Shown here: positions 42,318 through 50,433 of the stretch, one piece after another
Numbering within the stretch: the first letter of the stretch is position 1
Layout: each line of letters begins with the position of its first letter
Origin: CAVVDY01 sp963815775
GTDB lineage: Bacteria > Acidobacteriota > Terriglobia > Terriglobales > Acidobacteriaceae
DNA: 64,000 nt
Reading direction: 5' to 3'
Assembly: GCA_963815775.1 (NCBI GenBank)
Contig: CAWFIB010000025.1
Location: 368,408 to 432,407, forward strand
The notes under the pieces: model-generated
The model's input: only the letters and a program-made list of their open reading frames with translations
The model's database searches: none
Told to the model about the DNA's origin: nothing
Program-made: the position numbers and the translations under genes

Positions 42318-43388
42318 CTAGTTATATCTGCCATAGATGACGACCCCGACCGCCATCTGCAAAATGGAATTCAAACTACGGCTGGCCCACTCCTTGGCGC
42401 CGTTCACCGGAAAGTAGACAATGTCGCCGTCATGCAGCGTCGAGTCGGCCATCTGGTTCGCAAGAATCTTCTTCAGGTCGAGCGGCTGCTGTTGCGGGCC
42501 GGTCTCTGTCTGGCGGATCAGGCTACCGTGGAAGTTCGCGGTGTGGTTCAAGCCCTGCGCCAGCGCCAATCCTTGCAGTACAGTGATCGGCGTCCGGTCA
42601 TCCAGGGCGAACCCGCCCGGCTTTCCGACGTCGCCCAGGACGTAAACCGTGCCCGTCCGCCCGACTACGACGCGGTCCCCCGGCAGCAGCACCGTATCCG
42701 CGCTTTGTGCCGAGCTATTCAGGTCGACGGTTGATACGGTGCTTGAGTCCTTGTGCGTAAGCGTCACCGTGTGCGATGCAAACTGGGTGACGCCGCCCGC
42801 TAAGGCAATCGCATCGACAACCTGCTGCTGGCCCCACAGGGAATAGCTCCCGGGATTTCTCACCTCGCCCAGCACGGTCACCGTCTGCGTGGCGCTTTCC
42901 ACCAGGTTGACGGATACGTGAGGATTGCGCAGGACCTTCGCATCGGTGAGCCGCGTCTCAATGGCCTGCCCCGCCTCGGACGCCGTCAGCCCCGCCGTGT
43001 GTACCTTCCCACCTACCACCAGCTCGACGTCCCCATCGTTGTCGACACGCGTCTTTTGTGAGAGTTCAGGTGTGTCGAAAACGGTAACCTCCAGCAAATC
43101 CCCGGGAGCGATTCGCGTAAGCGGAGCGCTAGCCGGCACCGGCGCTGATCGGATGCTCCCTGCGTTGAGCGCAGTCGTCTGCTCCGTGCGCGCCGGTGCC
43201 GAGGCCAGCGTAGGTGGCAACTGTTGAGCAAAACTTAAACTGTTGAACGCCAGCCACAGCACGAGCCAGCAACCGGCAGGCTGCGGAAAAATCCAGCCAG
43301 GATAAGTCTTCAACGGGCGCTGCTTTATTGGTTGCTGAAGAACTCCGTGTAAGGCCCTCTTGAATGGGTGCAGCCTTAGCTGTGCCAT
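42318..43388 (-). CDS. Wza-like polysaccharide export protein (SLBB)
   Basis: A 356-residue outer-membrane export protein. After a basic N-terminus comes a hydrophobic export signal (GCWLVLWLAFNSLSFAQ), then the polysaccharide export domain (RIAPGDLLEVTVFDTPELS ... VRVDNDGDVELVVGGKV) and two SLBB domains (VTVLGEVRNPGSYSLWG; VYVLGDVGKPGGFAL). The start ATG at 43388 adjoins a diverged copy of the palindromic repeat (43358-43386), so the first 30 residues seem to be repeat-derived. A longer frame reaches 43490 but overlaps the Wzc gene. Confidence 0.88.
   Translation of the reverse strand: MAQLRLHPFKRALHGVLQQPIKQRPLKTYPGWIFPQPAGCWLVLWLAFNSLSFAQQLPPTLASAPARTEQTTALNAGSIRSAPVPASAPLTRIAPGDLLEVTVFDTPELSQKTRVDNDGDVELVVGGKVHTAGLTASEAGQAIETRLTDAKVLRNPHVSVNLVESATQTVTVLGEVRNPGSYSLWGQQQVVDAIALAGGVTQFASHTVTLTHKDSSTVSTVDLNSSAQSADTVLLPGDRVVVGRTGTVYVLGDVGKPGGFALDDRTPITVLQGLALAQGLNHTANFHGSLIRQTETGPQQQPLDLKKILANQMADSTLHDGDIVYFPVNGAKEWASRSLNSILQMAVGVVIYGRYN
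43358..43386. repeat. Diverged palindromic repeat at the start of the Wza-like gene
   Basis: GGTGCAGCCTTAGCTGTGCC (43367-43386) with preceding TCTTGAAT aligns position by position with the palindrome at 2686-2714. It forms an imperfect stem with a four-base loop. It now encodes the first residues of the export protein if translation starts at 43388. Confidence 0.5.
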
Positions 43389-43467
43389 CGCAGCCCCCTT
43401 ATTTCTCTCACTCCTCGCGAGCTTCAGTCCGTGAAGTGTGAGCGTATCTGCGTTTTTCCCCAACCCG

Positions 43468-45687
43468 CTAGGACAGGTCATTTTTTGCATAATAGGCGGC
43501 CGTGCTCCGTCGCAGTCCGGCTGCGGGGTATCCGTAGTAGGACGCCCCTTCGATGGCGTTAAGAAGGAATCCGTTCACATTGGCGTGCGCCCGCTGCAGG
43601 GCGTCACAGGTCCGGCGGATCGCACGCCGGGAAGTCCGCTCGCAGCGGACCACGAGCACGACAGCGTCGGCGCAGGTGGAAAGAACCAAAGCGTCACTGA
43701 CCAGCGAGACCGGCGGGGTATCGATGACCACGTACTCATAGGCCTCCCGCCACTGCACTATGAGATGTTGTATCGCTTTGTTGTCCAGGGCGCGGGAGCC
43801 GCCGGTGTCACTGCTTCCCGCAGGCAGCACCCAGAGCCCTGGCTGTTGCGCGATCTCGCACGCCAGATCCAGACCTCCAGCGTCATGTAGTTGGTCGCGC
43901 AGCCCCGGCTGCAAGCCCAAGCCGAAATATTCGTGCAGCGAAGGCTGCCGCAGGTCGGCATCCACCAGCAGGACTTTGGCCCCATGCTGCGCCAGTGCGA
44001 TAGCGCAGTTGGCTGCCGTCGTAGTTTTGCCTTCGAGCGGTAAAGCGCTCGCAATGGCGATGACCTTTGGCGTGGGAACCTGAGATGTAAGCAGCAAGCT
44101 GTGACATACCGCGCGATAAGCCTCCGCCGCCATGGATCCCGGCTCACGCAACATGAGCGCCCGGTCGTGCCATCGCTCCCCGGCGAGATCGAGCGCTACT
44201 CTGCGCGAGGCAAACAAGCCCGGCGCAGGCCGATGCCAACGCGGAATCGCTCCCAGTGCCGGCAGGCCGGCAGCCTGCTCGGCGTCTTCCTGAGTACGCA
44301 CAGAATCGTCGGCCGACTCCAATCCCAACCCCAAGACCACGCCACAGATTAGTCCTATCCCCAGCCCAAACACCGTTGCCGAGAGCGGCCTCGGCTCCGA
44401 TGGTTCCGAAGGAATCTGTGCCGGGTCGATCACCTCGATGTTGGCTGATGCCAGCCCAGCCGCAATTCCCGCCTGTTTCAGCTTGATCTGCAACGTCTCG
44501 TAGAGCTGCTGTGTGGACTCGACATCGCGCTTCATAATTGCGTGCTGCGCCGCGTCTTCATTCAGTCGGTAAGCCTTCTGCTTCTGTTCCTCGAAGCTGG
44601 CCCGCAACATGCGCTCGGAGCGCAATGCCGCTTCGTAATCATTGCGATAACGCTGCCTCAACTCCGTCAGTTCCCGATCCACCGCAGCATCGGCGGCGGC
44701 CATCTGATCGGCCAGCTCGATTATCTTGGGATAGCCGCTGCCGTACTTCGAGCTGAGCTGGGCATACTGTGCGCGCAGTCCGACCTGTTGGGTTCGCAGC
44801 GCCTGCAACGTGATATCGGGCACGGTCGACGCCAGCAGCCCCGGATCGCCCGAGGCCGCGATCCTATAACGCGCCTCTTTGACGATGCGGTCAGATTCCT
44901 GGTCGGTGAGCTGCTCGTCCAACTGCTTCAGCTTGCCAAAGACAATGTTGTCGGTTTCATCCTGTCCGAGCAGTCCACTGGTCCGGTCCAGCGTCGCCAA
45001 TTGTTCCTGCGAAACGCGCACCTTGGTTTTCAGGCCTTCCATCTGCTTCGACAGCCACTCCGAAACCTGGCTGGCCGACTCGTAACTGGTACGCAGGCTG
45101 CGCTCGCGGAACTTCTCCACCACCACATTGACCACCGCTGCTGCCAATTCCGGGTCCCGGGCACGGAAGTGAATGGCCACGATATCCGTCTTCGGAATCA
45201 GCTCCACGCTCAGGCCCTTCTGAAAGCGACGCAGCAGGTGGTCACGAACATCGGCCGGCCATTCTGAGGGCTTAGTGTCGCCCGGCTGCGCCCAGCGTCC
45301 TGCGAAAGCTTTATCTTGGCCTAGTCCGAGCCTGTCCATCACCTCCAGTGCCAGGCTATTGCTTTGCAGTATCTTCACCCCGGCCTGCAGCCGTAACGTC
45401 GAGTCGTTGGAGTTCAGGGTCTTGGCGGCATCATCCAGGCCCAGACCATTGGTGTTGGCGGCAGAGACTTCAATCTGCGACAGCGCCTCGTAGCTGGGAC
45501 TACACAGCAGTACATAGAAAATCGCCAGCAGCAGGCCCGCCAGCGTGCAGCCTGCAATCACCCATCTTCGTCGCCGAAGAACTTGCAGGATCTCCGGCAC
45601 GAGCAGCTCCTGGGGAGGCTCCATTGCCGGATACCCGCGCCGGAGTTGTCCATCGGCTGTCGTGATCTGCTCAACTGGCGGCAACAT
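43468..45687 (-). CDS. Wzc-like polysaccharide co-polymerase and tyrosine autokinase
   Basis: A 739-residue inner-membrane protein. Two membrane helices (near 40-60 and 425-450) flank a periplasmic Wzz-like coiled-coil domain. The cytoplasmic BY-kinase has Walker A ALPLEGKTTT near residue 548, Walker A' VLLVDADLRQP and Walker B YVVIDTPPVS. The C-terminal tail holds a tyrosine cluster (SYYGYP and AAYYAK) for autophosphorylation. It controls chain length and export with the Wza-like protein. Its ATG overlaps the sugar transferase stop as TAATG. Confidence 0.93.
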   Translation of the reverse strand: MLPPVEQITTADGQLRRGYPAMEPPQELLVPEILQVLRRRRWVIAGCTLAGLLLAIFYVLLCSPSYEALSQIEVSAANTNGLGLDDAAKTLNSNDSTLRLQAGVKILQSNSLALEVMDRLGLGQDKAFAGRWAQPGDTKPSEWPADVRDHLLRRFQKGLSVELIPKTDIVAIHFRARDPELAAAVVNVVVEKFRERSLRTSYESASQVSEWLSKQMEGLKTKVRVSQEQLATLDRTSGLLGQDETDNIVFGKLKQLDEQLTDQESDRIVKEARYRIAASGDPGLLASTVPDITLQALRTQQVGLRAQYAQLSSKYGSGYPKIIELADQMAAADAAVDRELTELRQRYRNDYEAALRSERMLRASFEEQKQKAYRLNEDAAQHAIMKRDVESTQQLYETLQIKLKQAGIAAGLASANIEVIDPAQIPSEPSEPRPLSATVFGLGIGLICGVVLGLGLESADDSVRTQEDAEQAAGLPALGAIPRWHRPAPGLFASRRVALDLAGERWHDRALMLREPGSMAAEAYRAVCHSLLLTSQVPTPKVIAIASALPLEGKTTTAANCAIALAQHGAKVLLVDADLRQPSLHEYFGLGLQPGLRDQLHDAGGLDLACEIAQQPGLWVLPAGSSDTGGSRALDNKAIQHLIVQWREAYEYVVIDTPPVSLVSDALVLSTCADAVVLVVRCERTSRRAIRRTCDALQRAHANVNGFLLNAIEGASYYGYPAAGLRRSTAAYYAKNDLS

Positions 45688-47144
45688 TAAATTCCTCGCG
45701 CTGCGAATACCACCGTGTGCAGCAACACCGCGAAGTCCATGAAGAGGTTCCTGTGCCGCAGGTAGTACAGGTCATATTCCAGATTTTCGTGGATCAGGCA
45801 TTTGCGGTCGCCGCTCAACTGCCATAGTCCGGTGATTCCCGGCTTCACCTCCAGCCTGCGTAGCTGCAGCGCGTTGTAGCGGTCGACGATGAATGGCATC
45901 TCCGGCCGCGGCCCCACCAGCGACATCTCTCCCCGCAGCACATTCAACAGTTGCGGCACCTCGTCGAAGCAAGTGCGGCGGAGAAATCGCCCGATGGGGG
46001 TGATACGGCTGTCAAAGCCCGATGTCGGAGAGAACGCATACACCGGGCTCTCTACATACATCGAACGGAACTTGTACAGATAAAAAAGATGTCCTTTGTG
46101 CCCTACCCGCAGTTGGCGGAAGAGGGCCGGCCCCTGGGACGTCAGTCGAATCAGCAGCCCAGCCAGGGCGCACGGCAGCGCCAGCAGCAGCAGCGCGAAG
46201 CTGGCCAGTACGATGTCCGCGCAGCGCTTTGAGCAATCGCTGACGCTCTGTTGTGGTTCTGCAGCCAGGCTGGCCAACATCATGCCGTCGATCTCGGAAT
46301 ACTCCAGCCAGTAGCCGGGATCGAGATAATCGCGGGAAACGATGTAGGTACTAACCCCGTGCGCGGCCGCGTTTGCCATGATCTCCAGCGACTCGGCGTT
46401 CTCCATATCGGGATCGGCGATGATTAACACTGACGCTGCCAGATTGCGAAAAAGTCTGCCTGACAACGGACCGGCCAGCACAATCGCCGGCTTGCTCCGC
46501 CAGTAAGAGCTTGCGTGGATTTCCGTTCCGCTCAGTGCCGCCTCTTCATCCACGATGGCCACGGGATCAAGCCCAAGCATGGGCGAGCGCAGCAGTGCGG
46601 AGTAAATGCTCTTGGCCAGCGGACCGCCTCCCAGAATCACCGCTCTCCGGTTGCCATGCCCTGCCATTCGGAAGCGCCGGATGGCGAGACGAAGGCCCGC
46701 CTTCTCAACTGTCAGAGCCAGCGGCACTGTGCAAAGGGAGATCATCAGTAACGTCACTGGCAGCCCTGGTGCCGCCAGAAAGGCAAAGGGCAGGGCCACC
46801 AGCAGGCACTCCGCCCCCACCCGCAGCATGCGCTCGGTTTCACGGACCGCCAGCAGGCTCAAGAAAGGACGGTATTCTCCGTGCTTCTCCAGCAGAAGGA
46901 CGACCATTAGTGCGAACAGCGCTGCTGCTTCAAGGATTGATGTGCTGGAAAAGTTTGCAAGACGCTGCATCCCCGCAGCGCGATAGCTCTCAAATGGCAA
47001 CAACACGCCGCCCACGACGGCAACCCAGTCCAGCAACCGCTCAGCGAATGCAATTCTGGAGGAAAGGCGGCGGGGGGCGCTGACCGCTACAGCGCCCTGT
47101 CGACCATTCGAAGCCGCTGATGGGAACGAAACTACAATTCCCAT
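45687..47144 (-). CDS. Undecaprenyl-phosphate sugar phosphotransferase
   Basis: A 485-residue polyisoprenyl-phosphate hexose-1-phosphate transferase of the WbaP/WcaJ type. The N-terminal half has four membrane helices and a Rossmann-like domain (RAVILGGGPLAKSIYSALL). The C-terminal catalytic domain shows KRCADIVLASFAL, YKFRSMY, RRTCFDEVPQLLNVLRGEMS, VGPRPEMP and PGITGLWQLSG. It attaches the first sugar to the lipid carrier and so starts each repeat unit. It is the first enzyme gene of the operon. Confidence 0.93.
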   Translation of the reverse strand: MGIVVSFPSAASNGRQGAVAVSAPRRLSSRIAFAERLLDWVAVVGGVLLPFESYRAAGMQRLANFSSTSILEAAALFALMVVLLLEKHGEYRPFLSLLAVRETERMLRVGAECLLVALPFAFLAAPGLPVTLLMISLCTVPLALTVEKAGLRLAIRRFRMAGHGNRRAVILGGGPLAKSIYSALLRSPMLGLDPVAIVDEEAALSGTEIHASSYWRSKPAIVLAGPLSGRLFRNLAASVLIIADPDMENAESLEIMANAAAHGVSTYIVSRDYLDPGYWLEYSEIDGMMLASLAAEPQQSVSDCSKRCADIVLASFALLLLALPCALAGLLIRLTSQGPALFRQLRVGHKGHLFYLYKFRSMYVESPVYAFSPTSGFDSRITPIGRFLRRTCFDEVPQLLNVLRGEMSLVGPRPEMPFIVDRYNALQLRRLEVKPGITGLWQLSGDRKCLIHENLEYDLYYLRHRNLFMDFAVLLHTVVFAARGI

Positions 47145-47213
47145 TCCGCCGCCTGGGGGAGGAGATCGTTCTTCATGCTTTGCTGCGCGGAATCATGCAT
47201 TAACGGCACACGC

Positions 47214-47780
47214 CTAACCGAGTGGTTCCACATCGGCGCCATTCAGGTCGATGGACACCGACTTCATGATCTGGTCCACCGTAATCACCAGCCGGGTGGA
47301 GTTCTTTTTCTCCACCAGCACGCCTTCCCAGCCCTGGAACGGTCCGTGCTTCACTCGCACTCGTTGCCCCACACGAAGGTACGGGTGAGGCTCCACCGCT
47401 GAAGGATTCGCGGTACAGAAGCGCAACTTCTCAATGTCGTCCTGGGACAAGGGGACCGGCGTGCCGCCGCAACATACAATGCTGACGACCCCGGCGGTTT
47501 GCAGGATGCCGTGGCGTTCCCGCTCCGTTACCCGAACAAAAACGTAGCCGGGAAACAACGGCGTATTGGTCCGCCGAATGCGGTCGCTCCATCGACTTAG
47601 CCGGCGATACGTCGGCAGCAGCGTATCCAGTCCCTTCTGCTCAAGCTGCCGCACAACCACCGACTCATGCCGCGACCTGGTGTACGCGGCCAGCCAGCAT
47701 CGAGACGACTGGTCCTGCTTCAGGTTTCCCTTGGAACATACGTTCAGAATCGCCCGTGGCTCCGCCATTGCCAGTCCCAT
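47214..47780 (-). CDS. Specialised NusG paralogue (RfaH/UpxY-like antiterminator)
   Basis: A 188-residue NusG-family protein. The NGN domain is seen in WLAAYTRSRHESVVVRQLEQ and TPLFPGYVFVRVTERE, and the KOW motif in GQRVRVKHGPFQGWEGVLVE. It leads the polysaccharide operon, the usual place of RfaH, UpxY and LoaP-like proteins, which let RNA polymerase read through long operons. Length and context separate it from housekeeping NusG. The sequence does not show an E. coli-type ops element near its start. Confidence 0.85.
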   Translation of the reverse strand: MGLAMAEPRAILNVCSKGNLKQDQSSRCWLAAYTRSRHESVVVRQLEQKGLDTLLPTYRRLSRWSDRIRRTNTPLFPGYVFVRVTERERHGILQTAGVVSIVCCGGTPVPLSQDDIEKLRFCTANPSAVEPHPYLRVGQRVRVKHGPFQGWEGVLVEKKNSTRLVITVDQIMKSVSIDLNGADVEPLG

Positions 47781-48098
47781 TACTCTGTGGCCCCCATCGA
47801 GAAGATGCGTTTGACTTGTCTTTATGTCACTTAAGTTGTAAGGGAAACACCTTATAGTGACACCGAGGGTATGGCACTTTTTGGGCCAAAGAGGGATCGA
47901 GAGAACGTACGAGAAATTGTCTTAGAATTCAGACTCTTAGCCATTTTCGAAACATGACGGCGCAGGATTCCTTGTCCAGATTCTGGACATACCATGTCCA
48001 ATAGTTGTACCTGAGGATGCATGCCCACTCGGCGTATCGTCCGAGTTGGCTCATTTCTATGATCTGCTCACCGCCGAGACTGTGATACAAAAGTCGGC
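47781..48098. other. Divergent intergenic region between the polysaccharide operon and sodC
   Basis: There is no gene in this stretch. It must hold the start of the 15-kb operon and of sodC. It contains the palindrome at 47973-47989, and TGTCACTATAAG/AAGTGACATAAAG words on the minus strand near 47825-47870 that could form part of the operon promoter, though I cannot place a clear -35 box. Confidence 0.45.
47973..47989. promoter_or_regulatory. Perfect 17-bp palindrome, candidate operator
   Basis: TGTCCAGATTCTGGACA has two eight-base arms around one central base; a further TGTCCA half-site follows at 47995-48000. It lies 193 bases ahead of the NusG-paralogue gene and 110 bases ahead of sodC. 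Its symmetry suggests a dimeric transcription factor; the protein is unknown. Confidence 0.5.
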
Positions 48099-48629
48099 AT
48101 GAGAAGCCGCACGCTGATTCGACTCACCGGGGCCTTCGCACTCCTTGCCGCATCGTTGTTATGCCTGGCACAAACCAGGAAGACCGTGGTCGAAATGCAG
48201 AACGCCAAGGGCGAGAGCGTCGGTCATGTCATGATCCTCGCCGAGAAGACCGGCGTCGAACTGAAGCTTGACCTGAAGGACCTTCCTCCCGGCCAGCACG
48301 CGATCCACATTCATCAGAACGCCAAGTGTGATGCCCCGGACTTCAAGTCGGCTGGCCCGCACTTCAATCCCACCGGCAAGAAGCACGGCCTGGAAAACCC
48401 CGAAGGCCATCACGCTGGCGACATGGTGAACTTCACCGTCCAGCCTGACGGCAAGGCCAAACAGACCATCAAAAATGCCGATGTGGTGCTGGGCGACGGC
48501 TCCGCGCCGAACTCGCTGTTTGCCAACGGTGGGACCGCGCTGGTCATCCACGCCAAGGCCGACGACATGAAGACCGATCCGGCAGGCAACGCCGGTGACC
48601 GCATCGCCTGCGGCGTGATCGCCAGGTAG
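48099..48629 (+). CDS. sodC: Periplasmic Cu/Zn superoxide dismutase
   Basis: A 176-residue exported enzyme with a signal peptide (TGAFALLAASLLCLAQ). All metal ligands are present: His70 and His72 (HAIHIHQ), His88 (GPHFNP), His96 (KKHG), His105 and Asp108 (EGHHAGD) and His151 (VIHAKADD). The guiding Arg168 and the Cys77/Cys171 disulfide (NAKC, RIACG) are in place. It removes periplasmic superoxide. Confidence 0.95.
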   Translation: MRSRTLIRLTGAFALLAASLLCLAQTRKTVVEMQNAKGESVGHVMILAEKTGVELKLDLKDLPPGQHAIHIHQNAKCDAPDFKSAGPHFNPTGKKHGLENPEGHHAGDMVNFTVQPDGKAKQTIKNADVVLGDGSAPNSLFANGGTALVIHAKADDMKTDPAGNAGDRIACGVIAR

Positions 48630-48742
48630 CAAGGCCGCGACACTCTGCCACGGCGATCGGTTCACAGCAGCCCACTTCTCTTTTATTATCTTGGCGGGGA
48701 TTCGGTCTAACAATCCGTTCTGATAATGTTCCCAGCGCTCGT

Positions 48743-49411
48743 ATGAAGAAGCATTCCAAGCTCCACCGATTCCTGCAGACTCACCGTTCCCATTTGCTTG
48801 CCGGCGTCCTGATTGCCGAAATGTTGATCTCCCCGGCGGCGGACTTTCACCCCTACATAGGAGCGGTACTGGCCGGCTCGATGTGGTTGGTGGTGATCCT
48901 GGCCGCACGCTACATGGCGGGCCGTGGAGTGGTGCGATGGGCAATTTTGCCCTTCGCCGGCTTGTGGGTCGTCGCGCGCTTGCTCGAAGCCTTTGGCAAT
49001 CCCGCACAGTTTTATACGCGGTTGGCGCCGCTGATGGGGCTCGCACTCTCCTGCGCCCTGCTGTGGGGCATCAGTGAGCGCCGGAGCCAGGTCTCGCCCG
49101 GCACCGCGGTTGCGGAGTCGTTCATTGCCTATCTCCTGATCGCGATCGCCTTCGGCCAGCTTTACTGGCTGCTGAATCAATCTCTGGTGAGACCGTTTAG
49201 TCAGTATGTCTCCCCGCACGAGATCAGCACGCTGTTGTATTTCAGCATGGTCACCATCAGCACGGTCGGCTACGGAGTCATTGCGCCCATTAACCCTTAT
49301 GTCCGCATGGTGGCTGCCTTTGAGAGCATCACTGGCATTTTCTATCTGGCGGTTGTCGTAGCCAGATTGATCTCCGCCTACGACGTCCTCCGCCGTAAGG
49401 CCGAAAACTGA
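48743..49411 (+). CDS. Potassium channel-like protein (ion_trans_2)
   Basis: A 222-residue membrane protein with about six hydrophobic segments. The last two frame a pore loop with the K+ selectivity filter TVGYG (174-178, MVTISTVGYGVIAP). No voltage-sensor arginine ladder and no RCK or cyclic-nucleotide domain are seen, so gating is unknown. It ends three bases before the stop of the convergent giant gene. Confidence 0.85.
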   Translation: MKKHSKLHRFLQTHRSHLLAGVLIAEMLISPAADFHPYIGAVLAGSMWLVVILAARYMAGRGVVRWAILPFAGLWVVARLLEAFGNPAQFYTRLAPLMGLALSCALLWGISERRSQVSPGTAVAESFIAYLLIAIAFGQLYWLLNQSLVRPFSQYVSPHEISTLLYFSMVTISTVGYGVIAPINPYVRMVAAFESITGIFYLAVVVARLISAYDVLRRKAEN

Positions 49412-49414
49412 CGC

Positions 49415-50433
49415 CTACGGGCCGACGCTGCCCGCCGCAAAGGTGAGAATCTTCATCGTCGGTCCGCCGAAGATCGCAGCCGCAATGCCCGGCTGCCCAA
49501 TCGTGTAGCGGGCATCGTTGAAGTTGATCAGCAGCACTCCGTTGAAGTACACCCGGTGCGTGCTGCCCTCCGATTCCATCCGCAAGCCTCGCGGCGCCGT
49601 GCCCACCGAGGCATTCGCCGAGGCCAGCAAGCTAAAGTTCAACCCGCCCGTGTCATCGGTGCGGTATAGCCGCACCTGGCCGGCATAGGCGATGGCCAGG
49701 TACCCGCTGCCATTGCTGGCGCCCTGCACCCGCGTCATCACTCCCACCCAACTGCTGGCCCCCGGGTCCTGATCGTAGGTGATCTCGGCAAACTGGTCGG
49801 CTCCCAGCACCGGCTGTACCAGGCGAGCTCCGTCCAGCAGGTCCACCGCATAGGCCCCGTCATTCTTGCGCAGCGCACCCCAGGAGCCCGGCGTGTCCCA
49901 CATCCCACCCTCGCGGAGCGGACTCTCTACGCCCAGGAAGTTGCTGCTCGCTGCCTGCCCGCCGGCCACGGAGAAATGGATCACAAAGTCGTCGGCATTG
50001 GCATTGCTGCTGGCGTCCTGGCAACGCACGTAGAAGCTGTAGCCGTTGCCGTCCGCCAGTCCGCTCACTGTGGTCGAGTGGGCTACGCCACCAGTGTTGC
50101 TGAACAGGTTGGGCATCGAAGCAAAGGCGACGCCCGGAGTGGTGGCATAGCGGCAAGAGGCATTCTCGTCGGTGCTCAAGCTGAGCGTGGTCTGTCTGGT
50201 GCCCTCATTCAGTTCGCCTGTGGGCTGCCCATTGGAGCGCACCGGTGGTGTCCGGTCGCCTTCGGCCAGGCTGCCCGCCGCAAAGGTGAGAATCTTCATC
50301 GTCGGTCCGCCGAAGATCGCAGCCGCAATCCCCGGCTGCCCGACCGTGTAGCGGGCGTCGGTGAAGTTGATCAGCAGCACTCCGTTGAAGTACACCCGGT
50401 GCGTGCTGCCCTCCGATTCCATTCGCAAGCCGT
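49415..50433 (-). pseudogene. Out-of-frame C-terminal part of the giant repeat protein
   Basis: This is the continuation of the gene at 50205-54458 after a +1 insertion. In-frame reading resumes at GLRMESEGSTHRVYFNGV and runs through one full repeat unit to KILTFAAGSVGP and stop. The equivalent position in the other copies reads AAGCCTCGCGG, here AAGCCGTCGCGG (extra G at 50432). It has no start or ribosome site of its own. Confidence 0.8.

Noticed and set aside
47214..47780. Housekeeping nusG
   Set aside because: No secE, rpl genes or rpoB are near; the gene leads a polysaccharide operon and the NGN domain is diverged.
47872..47886. TGGCAC-N5-GGGC as a sigma-54 promoter for sodC
   Set aside because: The -12 element should read TTGC; GGGC does not fit and no enhancer-binding protein is encoded nearby.
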